64,000 nt of DNA, from assembly GCF_900110275.1 (NCBI RefSeq), contig NZ_FODC01000004.1:682001-746000 (forward strand), read 5' to 3'. Under the pieces are notes generated by a model. That model worked only from the letters and a program-made list of their open reading frames with translations, was not told the DNA's origin and did not search any database. This document shows, piece after piece, positions 35,538 through 44,482 of this stretch (within the stretch, counting starts at the first letter, position 1; every line of letters begins with the position of its first letter). A program made the position numbers and the translations under genes. This DNA comes from Duganella sp. CF517 (GTDB lineage Bacteria; Pseudomonadota; Gammaproteobacteria; Burkholderiales; Burkholderiaceae_D).

Positions 35538-36946
35538 CGCTCCTTCACCAGCACGCGGTAGCCCCACGCCGGCATCGCCAGGCTGGTCGCGGCGTCGATC
35601 ACGACCGCGTCGCCGGAGTCGAAGTCGCGGTAGCGGCCTTGCTGCAGTGTTTGCGCGAAGCGCGCCTCGACCGGCGCGTCGCTGAGGTTGAACACGGCGA
35701 ACACCTTGTCGCGCTCGTTCTGCCGCACGAAGCTGAAGAGCTTCTTCGGCGCGCCGTTGGGCACCTGCACCATGGTCGCGCCCCAGGCGCCGTTCCACAG
35801 CGCCGTGTTGGCATTCTTGAGCGCCAGCAGTTTCTTCAGCAATTCACCGCGTGGCGAGGCTTGCCAGGCGATCGGGTCGCGGTCGAAGAACGCCAGGCGC
35901 TTGCGGTTGCCCGCCTCCTGGCCGTTGTAGATCATCGGGATGCCCTCGCTGACGAAGGAGAACACCGTGGCCGCGTCGACCGCGGGACCGAACAGCTCGA
36001 ACTCGGTGCCGTCCCAGGTGTTCTTGTCGTGGTTGGTGGTGTAGAGCATGCGGTAGGCTTGCTTCGGATAAAACTTCTGCCCCCAGGCGTAGTAGGTGTA
36101 CAGCGCGGTGGCGTCGGCCTTGCCCTGGGCGATGTTGTGCAGCGTGTCCCACCAGGTCCAGGCGTAGCTGGCGTCGAAGGCGACCGCGTGCATGTCGCGG
36201 CTTTCCCATTCGGCCAGCATGAACACCGGCTTGATGGCGCGCAGTTCGCGGCTGGCGTTGTCCCAGAAGTCCTGCGGCACCAGGCCGGCGGCGTCGGCGC
36301 GGTAGCCGTCGACGCCGGCCTCGCGCACCCAGTACGTCATCGCCTGCGTCATGTAGCGGCGCAGGCCGGGCTGGTCGTAGTCGAGGTCGATGATGTCGTC
36401 CCAGTCGTACCACGGGGTCGGGTGGGCGTCGCCCTTGTAATCCTTGGCGTACCACTCGGGGTGGCTGGTGCGCAGCACATTGTCCCAGGCGGTGTGGTTG
36501 CCGACCCAGTCGAGGATCACGTGCAGCCCCAGGCCGTGGGCGGTGTCGACGAAGCGCTTGAAGTCGGCGAGGGTGCCGAATTCGGGATTGACGGCCAGAT
36601 AGTCGCGCACGGCGTAGGGGCTGCCCAGCACCCCCTTGCGCTTGACCTGGCCGATCGGGTGGATCGGCATCAGCCACAGGATGTCCACCCCCAGCTCCTT
36701 CAGGCGCGGCAACTGTTGTTCGGCCGCGCGGAACGTGCCTTCGGCGGTGAACTGGCGGGTATTGATTTGATAGATGCTGGCGTTTTTGGTCCACTCGGCG
36801 TTCTGGAAACGCACGTAGGACGTGGGCTGGTAGGCGCCGTCGGCGGCGCTGGCGCCGGGCTGGTCGCACAGCGCCAACAGCGGTGTCAGCAGCAGTGTCA
36901 GCAGCAGACGGCTGCTCCGGGTAAGCGAGGTGATCGGGTTCATCAT
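35534..36946 (-). CDS. GH13 alpha-amylase-family enzyme
   Basis: A 470-residue secreted alpha-amylase-family hydrolase with an N-terminal signal (TSLTRSSRLLLTLLLTPLLALC). The four GH13 regions are readable: DWVGNHT, GYRADAAG (nucleophile aspartate), EWES (acid/base glutamate) and TNHDKN. A C-terminal beta domain follows. The cysteine after the hydrophobic run (LLALC) could make it a lipoprotein. The start is uncertain: ATG pairs at 36946/36943 lack a clear ribosome-binding site, and an in-frame ATG at 37027 lies before a hairpin. It leads the GH13 / halogenase / rpiR operon with translational overlaps. The expected substrate is starch or maltodextrin. Confidence 0.9.
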   Translation of the reverse strand: MMNPITSLTRSSRLLLTLLLTPLLALCDQPGASAADGAYQPTSYVRFQNAEWTKNASIYQINTRQFTAEGTFRAAEQQLPRLKELGVDILWLMPIHPIGQVKRKGVLGSPYAVRDYLAVNPEFGTLADFKRFVDTAHGLGLHVILDWVGNHTAWDNVLRTSHPEWYAKDYKGDAHPTPWYDWDDIIDLDYDQPGLRRYMTQAMTYWVREAGVDGYRADAAGLVPQDFWDNASRELRAIKPVFMLAEWESRDMHAVAFDASYAWTWWDTLHNIAQGKADATALYTYYAWGQKFYPKQAYRMLYTTNHDKNTWDGTEFELFGPAVDAATVFSFVSEGIPMIYNGQEAGNRKRLAFFDRDPIAWQASPRGELLKKLLALKNANTALWNGAWGATMVQVPNGAPKKLFSFVRQNERDKVFAVFNLSDAPVEARFAQTLQQGRYRDFDSGDAVVIDAATSLAMPAWGYRVLVKER

Positions 36947-36973
36947 CGGTTGGTGGTGGTCGCGCCGAAAAGG

Positions 36974-37014
36974 AAAAAAACCCCGGGCCCCAGATGACGG
37001 CGAGGCGGCCCGGG
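36974..37014 (-). terminator. Terminator-like hairpin just upstream of GH13 (possible attenuator)
   Basis: Read on the minus strand, CCCGGGCC and GGCCCGGG form an 8-bp stem around a 17-nt loop and are followed by G and seven Ts. This is an intrinsic-terminator signature in the direction of GH13 transcription, ending 28 bp before its start codon. No minus-strand gene lies upstream that it could terminate, so it may attenuate GH13-operon transcription. The rest of the 278-bp region 36947-37224 holds the repeated element at 37096 and the promoter of the plus-strand gene. Confidence 0.6.
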
Positions 37015-37095
37015 CAAGGAGAGACATAGGAGTTGTCACAATGCAGGCCGGATGGTGGAATAGAAGCGCGCGCCCGTCAATGGCGCGGCGCCGCA

Positions 37096-37121
37096 AAAAT
37101 AAAGGAAGCCTGAAGATTGGG
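37096..37121 (+). promoter_or_regulatory. 26-bp repeated element upstream of the second solute-binding gene (copy 2)
   Basis: Matches 31089-31114 at 23 of 26 positions. It is about 70 bp upstream of a TATATT that may be the -10 of the gene at 37225. Sharing this element with the two-component operon suggests co-regulation of the second binding protein by that system. Confidence 0.45.
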
Positions 37122-37224
37122 TCGTCCGACAACTTTGCGCGCGGCGGGCCGTTTGTGGTTTTTTGGACGCGTCCGGCAGCGCCGCCCGGTGTATATTGTC
37201 CTTTTTGGTGCACGGGATGACGGC

Positions 37225-38016
37225 ATGGGAATTGGACGACGGTGGCGCGGCGCGGTGGCGGTCCTCGCGCTCGCCTGGCTAGTTGGCGTCAGCGGCGCCA
37301 ACGCGTCCGGGCCGGCCCCCAAGGTGCGGCTGATCGCCGCCGACACCGCCATCTTCTGTTCGGAAGACGAGCGCCGGCCCGGCGCGCCTCCGGCCGGGCT
37401 GGTGTGCGACATGTTGCGCGACATGGCGCGGCGCGTCGGCCATGCCGGCCCGATCGAACTGTATCCGTTCCAGCGCGCCATCATGCTGGCCGCCGCCGGC
37501 CCCGCCGTGCTGATGGCGCCGTTGGCGCGCACGCCGGCGCGCGAAGCCAGTTATCAATGGCTGGTGCAATTGTTTGAGGAGGAATTCGTCGTCGTGGCCA
37601 AGCGCGATTCCGGCGTCGATATTTCAACGCTCGACAAGGTCGCGCACCTGCACGTCGGCCTGGTGCGCGAAGGCGTGGCGGCCGAGTTAGCCTTGCAGCA
37701 ACGCTGGCCCGACCTGCAGCTGTCGACGCGCGACATCGCCAACGCGCGCAAGCTCGATCGCGGACGCATCGACGCGTGGGTCGGACCGTGGAACGGCATT
37801 CTGGCCTTCCAGCGCGCGGCCGGGCTGCCGGTCGCCAACCTGCGGCGCGGCGCGGTGTTGAAGCGGGTGCAGGTGTACCTGGCCGCTTCGCGCGACCTCG
37901 ATCCGGCCGTCGGCGCGGCCTGGAAAAAGGCGTTCGACGACATGGTCAGGGACGGCACCTACCGGGGCTTGCTGCGCCGCTATGCTTTCGAGCCGCCGGC
38001 GCGCGCCGCGCCCTAG
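37225..38016 (+). CDS. Periplasmic solute-binding protein, amino-acid ABC type (paralogue 2)
   Basis: A 263-residue secreted protein, homologous throughout to the one at 30184. Shared segments include VCDMLRDMARRVGH, LYPFQRAIM, LMAPLARTPARE, GLVREGVAAELALQQRWPDL and GRIDAWVGPWNGIL; it lacks the Ala/Pro tail. The ATG at 37225 begins a clean signal peptide (MGIGRRWRGAVAVLALAWLVGVSGANA); longer in-frame starts were rejected. It overlaps the convergent marR stop codon. No permease genes are adjacent. Confidence 0.78.
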   Translation: MGIGRRWRGAVAVLALAWLVGVSGANASGPAPKVRLIAADTAIFCSEDERRPGAPPAGLVCDMLRDMARRVGHAGPIELYPFQRAIMLAAAGPAVLMAPLARTPAREASYQWLVQLFEEEFVVVAKRDSGVDISTLDKVAHLHVGLVREGVAAELALQQRWPDLQLSTRDIANARKLDRGRIDAWVGPWNGILAFQRAAGLPVANLRRGAVLKRVQVYLAASRDLDPAVGAAWKKAFDDMVRDGTYRGLLRRYAFEPPARAAP

Positions 38017-38549
38017 GGCCCGGCGGCGTCGTCGGCCGCCTGCAGTCCGCTGCGTATCTCCAGCAGCAGCGTCTTGAGCAGCGCGTATTTTTCGACGCCG
38101 ATGGCGGCCTCGAACTCGGCCTCCGTCTCGCTGATGGCCTTGCGGCAGGTCGCCATCGCCTTGCGCCCCTTGGCGGTGAAGTCGACCACGCGCGCGCGGG
38201 CGTCGCCGTCGTCGGGCCTGGCCGCCAGGTAGCCGAGGCGCTCGCAATCGGCCAGCGCCTGGCTCATCGCCCCTTTGGTGACCTTGGCGCGCGCGGCGAT
38301 CTCGGTGACGCGGGTGCCGCCGAAGTCGATATGGCGGAAGATGCGCAAGTGGGTCTGCCGCAGGTCGGGCGCCTGGGTGGCCAGCTTTTGCAGCATCCGC
38401 GCCTCCAGATGGTTGAAGCAGAACAGCGCCAGGCGGCCGATGTTATCGTGCCGCCAGATATTGTGCGGATCGGCCGCCAGTCCGTCGGCGCGTTCGAGAT
38501 CGAGCGGGGTCGGTGCCGGCGGCGCTGGGGTGGGAGACTTTTTGGCCAT
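38013..38549 (-). CDS. MarR-family transcriptional regulator
   Basis: A 178-residue winged-helix regulator. The DNA-binding core is at about residues 75-150: TEIAARAKVTKGAMSQALADCERLGYLAARPDDGDARARVVDFTAKGR. A longer N-terminal helix is preceded by an Ala/Pro-rich start. Upstream, 45-61 bp before its start, is the palindrome TCAGAC-N5-GTCTGA, so it probably represses itself. No divergent target gene is present, so other targets must lie elsewhere. Confidence 0.88.
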   Translation of the reverse strand: MAKKSPTPAPPAPTPLDLERADGLAADPHNIWRHDNIGRLALFCFNHLEARMLQKLATQAPDLRQTHLRIFRHIDFGGTRVTEIAARAKVTKGAMSQALADCERLGYLAARPDDGDARARVVDFTAKGRKAMATCRKAISETEAEFEAAIGVEKYALLKTLLLEIRSGLQAADDAAGP

Positions 38550-38593
38550 AGGGTTCTACATTGCTAGTGTCAATACCAGAAATATACAACTTA

Positions 38594-38610
38594 TCAGACG
38601 ACTTGTCTGA
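38594..38610. promoter_or_regulatory. Palindrome upstream of marR
   Basis: TCAGAC and GTCTGA flank five bases. The AT-rich context and position just ahead of marR fit a MarR-dimer operator. Binding by the adjacent gene product is inferred. Confidence 0.5.
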
Positions 38611-38647
38611 AATCACTATGGTACGCTGTTTGGTTACGTAAGTATCC

Positions 38648-41600
38648 TTAAAAATCGGTGGCCGGCGGTGGCGGCCGCGCCGGCGCGCGGACCACCCGGT
38701 TGCGCCCCGACTCCTTGGCCTGGTACAGCGCGGCGTCGGCGGCCCGGTACAGGCCGTCGGCGTCCAGATCGGCCGGCGGCGCCAGCGCCGCCACGCCGAT
38801 GCTGACGGTGACGATGCCGTGCGCGGAGCGCTGGTGCGGCGCCGCCAGCGCCGCCACGGCGGCGCGCGCGCGCTCGGCCACGGCGGCCGTCTCGGCCAGG
38901 TCGGCGCCGGGCAGGATGATGGCGAATTCCTCGCCGCCGTAGCGCGCCACCAGGTCCACGCCCTGGCGCACGCTGTGCGCCAGGGCCTCGGCCACCAGCC
39001 GCAGGCAGGCGTCGCCCTGCTGGTGGCCGTAAAGGTCGTTGTACGGCTTGAACTGGTCGATGTCGATCATCGCCGCGCCCAGCGGCGTGCCGGCGCGCCG
39101 CGCGCGGCGCCATTCGGTGCCCAGCGCCTGGTCGAAGTGGCGCCGGTTGGCCAGGCCGGTCAGCGCGTCGGTCACGCTGAGCGCGGCCAGCTCGCGGTTG
39201 GCCAGTTCCAGCGCCCGGGTGCGCTCGGCCACCTTGCGCTCGAGCGAGGCGTACAGCATGGCGTTGTCGAGCGAGACGGCCAGCTGGCCGGCGATCAGCT
39301 CGACCGTCTCGAGGCGGTCGGCGGCGAAGGCGCCGCGCCGCTGGCGGTTTTCCAGCATCAGGATGGCCCGCAGCTCGCCGCGGTTCATCACCGGCAGCAG
39401 CAACAACGAGCACAGCCGCATGCCGCGCCAGTACGGATCGGCCGCGAAGCGTTCGTCGCCGGTGGCGTCGTCGACCACCAGCGCGGCGCGCGTGCGCACC
39501 ACGTAGCGGATGGCCGACAGCGGCAGCACGCCGGCGCCGGCCGCCACGCCGGGCGCCTCGCCGGCGCCGGCGCCCGGTTCGGCGCCGGCCAGCGCCCAGC
39601 CGTCGCCGTCCTCGCGCGGCAGCAACAGGCGCACCTCGCCGGCGCCGGTCATCGCGCCGAGCTGCTCGGCCACGCGCGCGTGCAGCCGCGCCAGGCTGGT
39701 TTCGGAGCTCAGCGCCTGCGACGCGCGCAGCAGCGCGAGCATGTGCAGGCTGTCGGTGGAGACCCGCGCGCGCCCGTCCACGTCCGCCGCCAGCGACCCG
39801 GCGGCGCTGCGCAGGAAGCCGTGCTCGCGCTCGAGCCGGGCCACCTTGGCCGCCGCGCCCCAGGCCTGGTAGTGGCGGCGCGCCTCGGCCAGCAGCTGGC
39901 GGCCGGTGCGCGGCATCGCGTGGGCGAGATGGAACAGGCCGGCGCGCTCGCCGATCAGCGCGCGGTGCCACGGACGCTGGCGCGCGTCGAGCGCGGCCAG
40001 GGCGTCGTCGTAGGCGCGCGCGGCGCCGATGAAGTCGTCGTTGGCGCGGGCGCGTTCGGCGTCGAGCCACAGCATCAGGTGGCGCACGTTGTCCGGCGCG
40101 TCGACGGCCCAGCGGGCCAGTTCGTCGCGCAGCGGCGCGATCGCCGCCAGCAGCGCGGCGCGGCGCGCGCCATCGCCGTCCTGCGCCTGGCGCGCCAGCG
40201 ACAGCGCCCGCAGCAGGGTGACCAACACCTTGCTGTAGCCGCCGTAGAGGACGTCGCGGGCGGCGAAGGCGGCGCCGCTGTGTTCGTCGAGCAGCCCGGG
40301 CTCGTCCATCAGCGCGCTCTTGATCGCCTGGGCGATGTGCCAGTTGCAGCGCCCCAGCGGCGTGAAGTGGGCCGGGTCCTCGGCCTCGAGCGCGTCGTGG
40401 CCGTCGTGCAGCGCGCGCGACAGCGCCAGCACGGCGCGGAAGGCGGGGGCGGCCACCAGGTTGTTGGCGCGCGCGGCCACGTCGAGCGCGGCGCGCGCCT
40501 CGGCCACGCCGGCGGCCAGCGTCGGCGCGCTCTCGAGCGTGCAGCTGACCACGGCGATCAGCGGCAGGCAGGCCGCCAGCAGGTCGCCGCCCTGCATCAG
40601 CGCCGCGTGGGCCTGGCGCGCGTGCGCCAGGCAGTGTTCGAGCGGCTCGCGCCAGTGCGCGTGCGAGACCGAGAACAGGGCGCGCACGCGCTCGCCCTCG
40701 AGCACGTAGCCGCGTTCCTCGCACAGGCGCAGCAAAAAGCGCGAGGCGTCGTAGCCGAGCCGGTAGTCGTCGCGCTGGCGGATGGCGACGATGCCGATGA
40801 AGCTCACCGGCGCCACCATCGGCGCGCACAGGCCGTGGTCGCGCCACAGCCGCCAGGCGCCCAGCGACAGCCCGGCCAGCAGGGCGTCGTCGATGAAGAA
40901 CGCGGCGCGCACGCAGCGCTCGAACACCATGGCGACGGCGCCGATGCGCGCGTCGGCCGTTTCCGCGTGGGCGGAGGCGCCGACGCCGTGGGCGTCCTGG
41001 CGTTCGAGCCAGGCGCCGAAGGCGTCGAGCTCGGCGGCGATGGCCGCCGCGCCGTCGAAGCGCGCCAGCGGGAAACCGAGCCGGTCGAGCATGCGCATGC
41101 CCAGCGCCACGGCCTCGGCCAGCTGGCGCCGCAGCATCAGCGCCGACATTTGCAGGCAGGCGGCGGGGATCAGCTCGAGCGGCGCGGCGGCGCCGGCGTC
41201 GATGGTCGCATCCATCGCCGCGTACAGCGCGTCGGCGTCGCCGGCGCGGCCGACCCGCACCAGCGCGGCGTGGCGCTCGCACAGCATCTCGTTGCGCAGC
41301 CGGCGCGCGGCGGCGTCGGCCGGCTCGCCCAGCAGATCGAGCGCGGCGCGCAGCAGGCGTTCGCATTCCGCGTCGTTGCTCTGGCGCGACAGGTGGGCCG
41401 CGTGGCGGAACAGCGCGATCACGCGGGTGCGCTCGTGCGGTTCGATCAGCGGCGCGGCGGCCAGGTACTGGGCCGCCGCCAGCGCGACCTGGTCGGGCAG
41501 GGGCTCGAGCCGGCGGGCGATGGCCAGGTGCCGGCCGGGGCGTTCGGCCGGCGCCAATGCGCCGTAGACGGCCTGCTGCACGCGGTCGTGGCGGAAGCGC

Positions 41601-43534
41601 GCCAGCGGCGCGCCGCCGCCGTCGGCCTCGCGCGCCAGCAGGCCGTCGTCGAGCGCCGGCGCCAGCAACACGTCGACCGTCTCGGCGGCCAGGCCGGTGG
41701 CCGCCGCCAACTGGTCGAGGCGGACGTCGCCGCCGAGGCAGGCCATGGCGCGCAGCAGGCGCGCGCTGTCCGGCGGCAGGCGGTCGATGCGCGCCAGCAG
41801 CAGGCTGGCCGCGCCGCCGCGCCCGACATGGCGCTTGAGCGCGTCCTGGTCCCATGCCCAGCCGCCGTCATCGAGGCGCAGCACGCCGCTCTGGCGCAGC
41901 GCGTTGAGCAGCTCGATGGTGTCGTATGGGTTGCCGCCGGTGTGCTCCGCCAGCGCCGCCGCCAGGTCGGCCGCGCGCCGCGGCGGCAGGCGCAGCACCT
42001 GTTCGAGCAGCAGCGCGACGTCGGCCGCCGGCAGGTTGTCCAGTTCCAGCCGCTGCGCGCCATGCCCGGCCCAGGCCAGTAGCAGCGCGGCCAGCGGGTG
42101 GCCGGGCGGCAGGTCGCCGCCGCGCCAAGCCAGCACCAGCAGCAGGCCGGGCAGGTTGGCGTCGCGCATGATGGTGTCGAGGATCGCCAGCGAGAACGGA
42201 TGCGCCCATTGCAGGTCGTCGATGGCCATCACCAGCGGCCGTTGCGGCGTGACGATGGCGCGCAACAAGGTGGTCACGCCGGTCAGCAGGCGGTTGGTGG
42301 CGTCGGCCGTGGTGTCGTTCCACGGCTCGGCCGGCACGCCCAGGATGATGGCGAATTCGGGCGAACTGGCCGCCATCAGCGCGGCGTTGACGCCCAGCGC
42401 GTCATGGATGCGGGCGCGCATCTCGGCGAGCCGGTGTTCCGGTTCGGCCAGCAGGCGCCGGCCCAGCGCGCGGAAGGCCAGGTAGACGCCGTCGGATTGG
42501 CGGTCGTGGCGCAGTTGATGGAATTTGCCGGCGACGAAATAGCCGCCGCGCGCCGCCACCAGCGGCTGCAACTGCGCCACCAGGCGCTGTTTGCCGACCC
42601 CGGGCGCGCCCGACAGCAGCACGCCGCGCCCGGCGCCGCGCATGGCGCGCTCGAACGCCCGCATCAGCGTTTGCAGCTCGCGCGCGCGGCCCACCAGCCG
42701 CGCCGGCGCGGCCAGGCGCGCCGGGAAGTCGCGCGCGCCGAGTTCGAAGTCGCCGTGCGCGCCGCCGGCCAGCCGCGCCAGGTCGTGCGCCAGGCCCTCG
42801 GCGCTCTGGTAGCGCCGGTCGGGCTCCTTCTCCAGCAGGCGCATGATGATGGCCGACAGCGGCGCCGGCAGCCCCGGCGCCAGCGACGCCGGCGGCGCCG
42901 GCACCCGGTTGAGCTGGTCCTGCGCCAGCCGGGCGATGTCGGCCTGCTGGAACGGCGGCGCGCCGGTGGCCAGTTCGTACACCGTCGCGCCCAGCGCGTA
43001 CAGGTCGGCCCGGTGGTCGACGGCGCGGCTGCCCCCGCTGATCTGTTCCGGCGCCGCGTAGGCCAGCGTGCCGAGCATCTGGCCGGCGGCGCCGGCCCGC
43101 ATGCCCGCCGAGCCCGCCGTGGCGAGCTGGAAGTCGATCAGGATCGGCACCCGCCGGGGGCCCGAGAGCAGGATGTGGCCGGGATGGATGTCGTGGTGGA
43201 CCACGCCGCGCGCGTGCACGGCGGCGACGATGCGGGCCAACGCCAGCGCCAGCGCCAGCACGTCCGGCACGGCCAGGCGCTCGTGCCGCAGCAGCTGCGC
43301 CAGCGGCACGCCGCCGTGTTCGCGCAGCGCCACCACCTGCGGCGCGTGCGCGGCGCCGGCCAGTTGCGGCACGCCGTCGACGCCCTCGAGGCGGGCCAGC
43401 ATGTCGCGTTCGTGGCGCGCGCGCTCGACGGCGTCGCTGCCCAGCGCCTCCTTGGACACGATCCGCTCGCCGCCGGCGCCGGCGGCGACGTCGATTTTGG
43501 TACGATCGCTGGTGTGTAGCAAAGTGATAGGCAT
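38648..43534 (-). CDS. Giant signalling protein: Ser/Thr-kinase-like, AAA ATPase, GAF and GGDEF
   Basis: About 1628 residues. The first 255 form a protein-kinase-like domain; next is a predicted STAND/AAA ATPase from about 290, then a long helical repeat region, a GAF domain from about 1190, and a GGDEF domain at the end with intact signature YGGEEF. The layout follows the trifunctional kinase/ATPase/histidine-kinase family, but with a diguanylate cyclase in place of the histidine kinase. Several kinase positions are unusual: HHDIHPGH where HRD-x-KPxN is expected, and DFQ for DFG. The Walker A reads GAPGVGKQ, with Q instead of S/T. Likely output is c-di-GMP. Start at the MPITLLHTSD methionine is tentative, with no clear ribosome-binding site. 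Confidence 0.85.
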   Translation of the reverse strand: MPITLLHTSDRTKIDVAAGAGGERIVSKEALGSDAVERARHERDMLARLEGVDGVPQLAGAAHAPQVVALREHGGVPLAQLLRHERLAVPDVLALALALARIVAAVHARGVVHHDIHPGHILLSGPRRVPILIDFQLATAGSAGMRAGAAGQMLGTLAYAAPEQISGGSRAVDHRADLYALGATVYELATGAPPFQQADIARLAQDQLNRVPAPPASLAPGLPAPLSAIIMRLLEKEPDRRYQSAEGLAHDLARLAGGAHGDFELGARDFPARLAAPARLVGRARELQTLMRAFERAMRGAGRGVLLSGAPGVGKQRLVAQLQPLVAARGGYFVAGKFHQLRHDRQSDGVYLAFRALGRRLLAEPEHRLAEMRARIHDALGVNAALMAASSPEFAIILGVPAEPWNDTTADATNRLLTGVTTLLRAIVTPQRPLVMAIDDLQWAHPFSLAILDTIMRDANLPGLLLVLAWRGGDLPPGHPLAALLLAWAGHGAQRLELDNLPAADVALLLEQVLRLPPRRAADLAAALAEHTGGNPYDTIELLNALRQSGVLRLDDGGWAWDQDALKRHVGRGGAASLLLARIDRLPPDSARLLRAMACLGGDVRLDQLAAATGLAAETVDVLLAPALDDGLLAREADGGGAPLARFRHDRVQQAVYGALAPAERPGRHLAIARRLEPLPDQVALAAAQYLAAAPLIEPHERTRVIALFRHAAHLSRQSNDAECERLLRAALDLLGEPADAAARRLRNEMLCERHAALVRVGRAGDADALYAAMDATIDAGAAAPLELIPAACLQMSALMLRRQLAEAVALGMRMLDRLGFPLARFDGAAAIAAELDAFGAWLERQDAHGVGASAHAETADARIGAVAMVFERCVRAAFFIDDALLAGLSLGAWRLWRDHGLCAPMVAPVSFIGIVAIRQRDDYRLGYDASRFLLRLCEERGYVLEGERVRALFSVSHAHWREPLEHCLAHARQAHAALMQGGDLLAACLPLIAVVSCTLESAPTLAAGVAEARAALDVAARANNLVAAPAFRAVLALSRALHDGHDALEAEDPAHFTPLGRCNWHIAQAIKSALMDEPGLLDEHSGAAFAARDVLYGGYSKVLVTLLRALSLARQAQDGDGARRAALLAAIAPLRDELARWAVDAPDNVRHLMLWLDAERARANDDFIGAARAYDDALAALDARQRPWHRALIGERAGLFHLAHAMPRTGRQLLAEARRHYQAWGAAAKVARLEREHGFLRSAAGSLAADVDGRARVSTDSLHMLALLRASQALSSETSLARLHARVAEQLGAMTGAGEVRLLLPREDGDGWALAGAEPGAGAGEAPGVAAGAGVLPLSAIRYVVRTRAALVVDDATGDERFAADPYWRGMRLCSLLLLPVMNRGELRAILMLENRQRRGAFAADRLETVELIAGQLAVSLDNAMLYASLERKVAERTRALELANRELAALSVTDALTGLANRRHFDQALGTEWRRARRAGTPLGAAMIDIDQFKPYNDLYGHQQGDACLRLVAEALAHSVRQGVDLVARYGGEEFAIILPGADLAETAAVAERARAAVAALAAPHQRSAHGIVTVSIGVAALAPPADLDADGLYRAADAALYQAKESGRNRVVRAPARPPPPATDF

Positions 43535-43694
43535 CGATGTCGTCGTCGCTGTCCCGCGCAAACGTTGGTCGCCGCCGCCATGGTGCGGGCGCCGCGTGCT
43601 TTTGTCCTGTACGTTAGCCTAGCATGGCCTGCGCCGGGCTGGCGCAGGTGACGGCGCAGGTGACGGCGCGGAGGCGCGGCGGCGACGCAAACCG

Positions 43695-43759
43695 TTACTT
43701 CCCGTCCACAGACATGCTAGAATATTGTCCAACTATAAAATATCAACGTTTGTTGATAT
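43695..43759 (+). promoter_or_regulatory. tetR promoter with autoregulatory operator (site 1 of 4)
   Basis: -35 TTACTT (43695-43700), 17 bp, -10 TAGAAT (43718-43723), then the palindrome ATATCAACGTTTGTTGATAT at 43740-43759. The 7-bp arms ATATCAA/TTGATAT are identical to those at 53085, 62250 and 62377. Only here is the palindrome downstream of the -10, in the early transcribed region, which fits autorepression. Confidence 0.85.
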
Positions 43760-43781
43760 CATCCGGCCAAAGAGGGCGTCA

Positions 43782-44387
43782 ATGAGCGTAACCATCGAAC
43801 AACCACCCCGGCGCGGGCGACGCGCCGGCAGCAGCAACACGCGCGACGAGATCCTGGCCGCGGCCAAGAAGAGTTTCGCCACCGACGGCTTCGCGGCGAC
43901 GACGATCCGCAAGATCGCCAAGGACGCCGGCGTCGATCCGGCGCTGGTGATGCAGTTCTACGGCACCAAGGAGGTGCTGTTCGCCGCCAGCCTGGCCGTG
44001 TCCGCCGACGCGCTGACCCGCATGTCCGAGGCGTTCGAGGGACCGGTCGAAGGGCTGGGCTGGCGCGTGACGCGCGCCTTCCTGACGTTGTGGGAACAAA
44101 AGAGCGGCGACGGCGAGGCGCTGATGGCGATGCAGCGCGCCGCCATGTCGAGCGAGGTGGCCGCCGCCCAGTTGCGCGACTTCGTGCAGTACCGCATCGT
44201 CGAGGTGTTCAGCCCGAAGCTCCACGCGCGCTCGGACGCCGCGCTGCGCGCCGGCCTGGCGACGTCGATGCTGGTCGGCGTCATCGTCAGCCGCAACATC
44301 GTGCGCATACCCCTGATCGCCGAGGTCGAGCAGGAAGCGGTCATCGAGCTGCTCGGCGCGTCGATACAGACCATCCTGGTCGGCTAG
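43782..44387 (+). CDS. TetR-family repressor of the catabolic island
   Basis: A 201-residue TetR-family regulator. A basic N-terminal arm (QPPRRGRRAGSSNTRDEI) leads into the helix-turn-helix, about residues 20-65 (AAKKSFATDGFAATTIRKIAKDAGVDPALVMQFYGTKEVLF); a helical effector domain follows. The start at 43782 is downstream of the promoter and operator; an upstream in-frame TTG would place the operator inside the gene. Its own promoter carries the ATATCAA-N6-TTGATAT palindrome found at three enzyme operons to the right, so it is the obvious repressor of that set. The effector is probably a pathway intermediate or acyl-CoA. Confidence 0.92.
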   Translation: MSVTIEQPPRRGRRAGSSNTRDEILAAAKKSFATDGFAATTIRKIAKDAGVDPALVMQFYGTKEVLFAASLAVSADALTRMSEAFEGPVEGLGWRVTRAFLTLWEQKSGDGEALMAMQRAAMSSEVAAAQLRDFVQYRIVEVFSPKLHARSDAALRAGLATSMLVGVIVSRNIVRIPLIAEVEQEAVIELLGASIQTILVG

Positions 44388-44427
44388 CACCAGGCGGCGT
44401 CGGCGCCGATGCGGTCGCCGCCATGAC

Positions 44428-44459
44428 AAAGGCCCATCAACGCGATGGGCCTTTTTTTT
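44428..44459 (+). terminator. Rho-independent terminator after tetR
   Basis: AAAGGCCCATC and GATGGGCCTTT form a perfect 11-bp stem with a 5-nt loop, running into eight Ts. It isolates tetR from the DUF1302 operon. Confidence 0.92.
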
Positions 44460-44482
44460 CGCCCGGCGCGATTCATGCCCGA

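Noticed and set aside
36947..37027. GH13 start at the in-frame ATG at 37027
   Set aside because: It would place the hairpin inside the gene and precede the signal peptide with 27 unusual residues; kept only as an alternative.
38819..42082. Long plus-strand open frame opposite the kinase/GGDEF gene
   Set aside because: Composition is Arg/Gln/Ala/His-rich and domainless; the minus strand has recognisable kinase, ATPase, GAF and GGDEF motifs.
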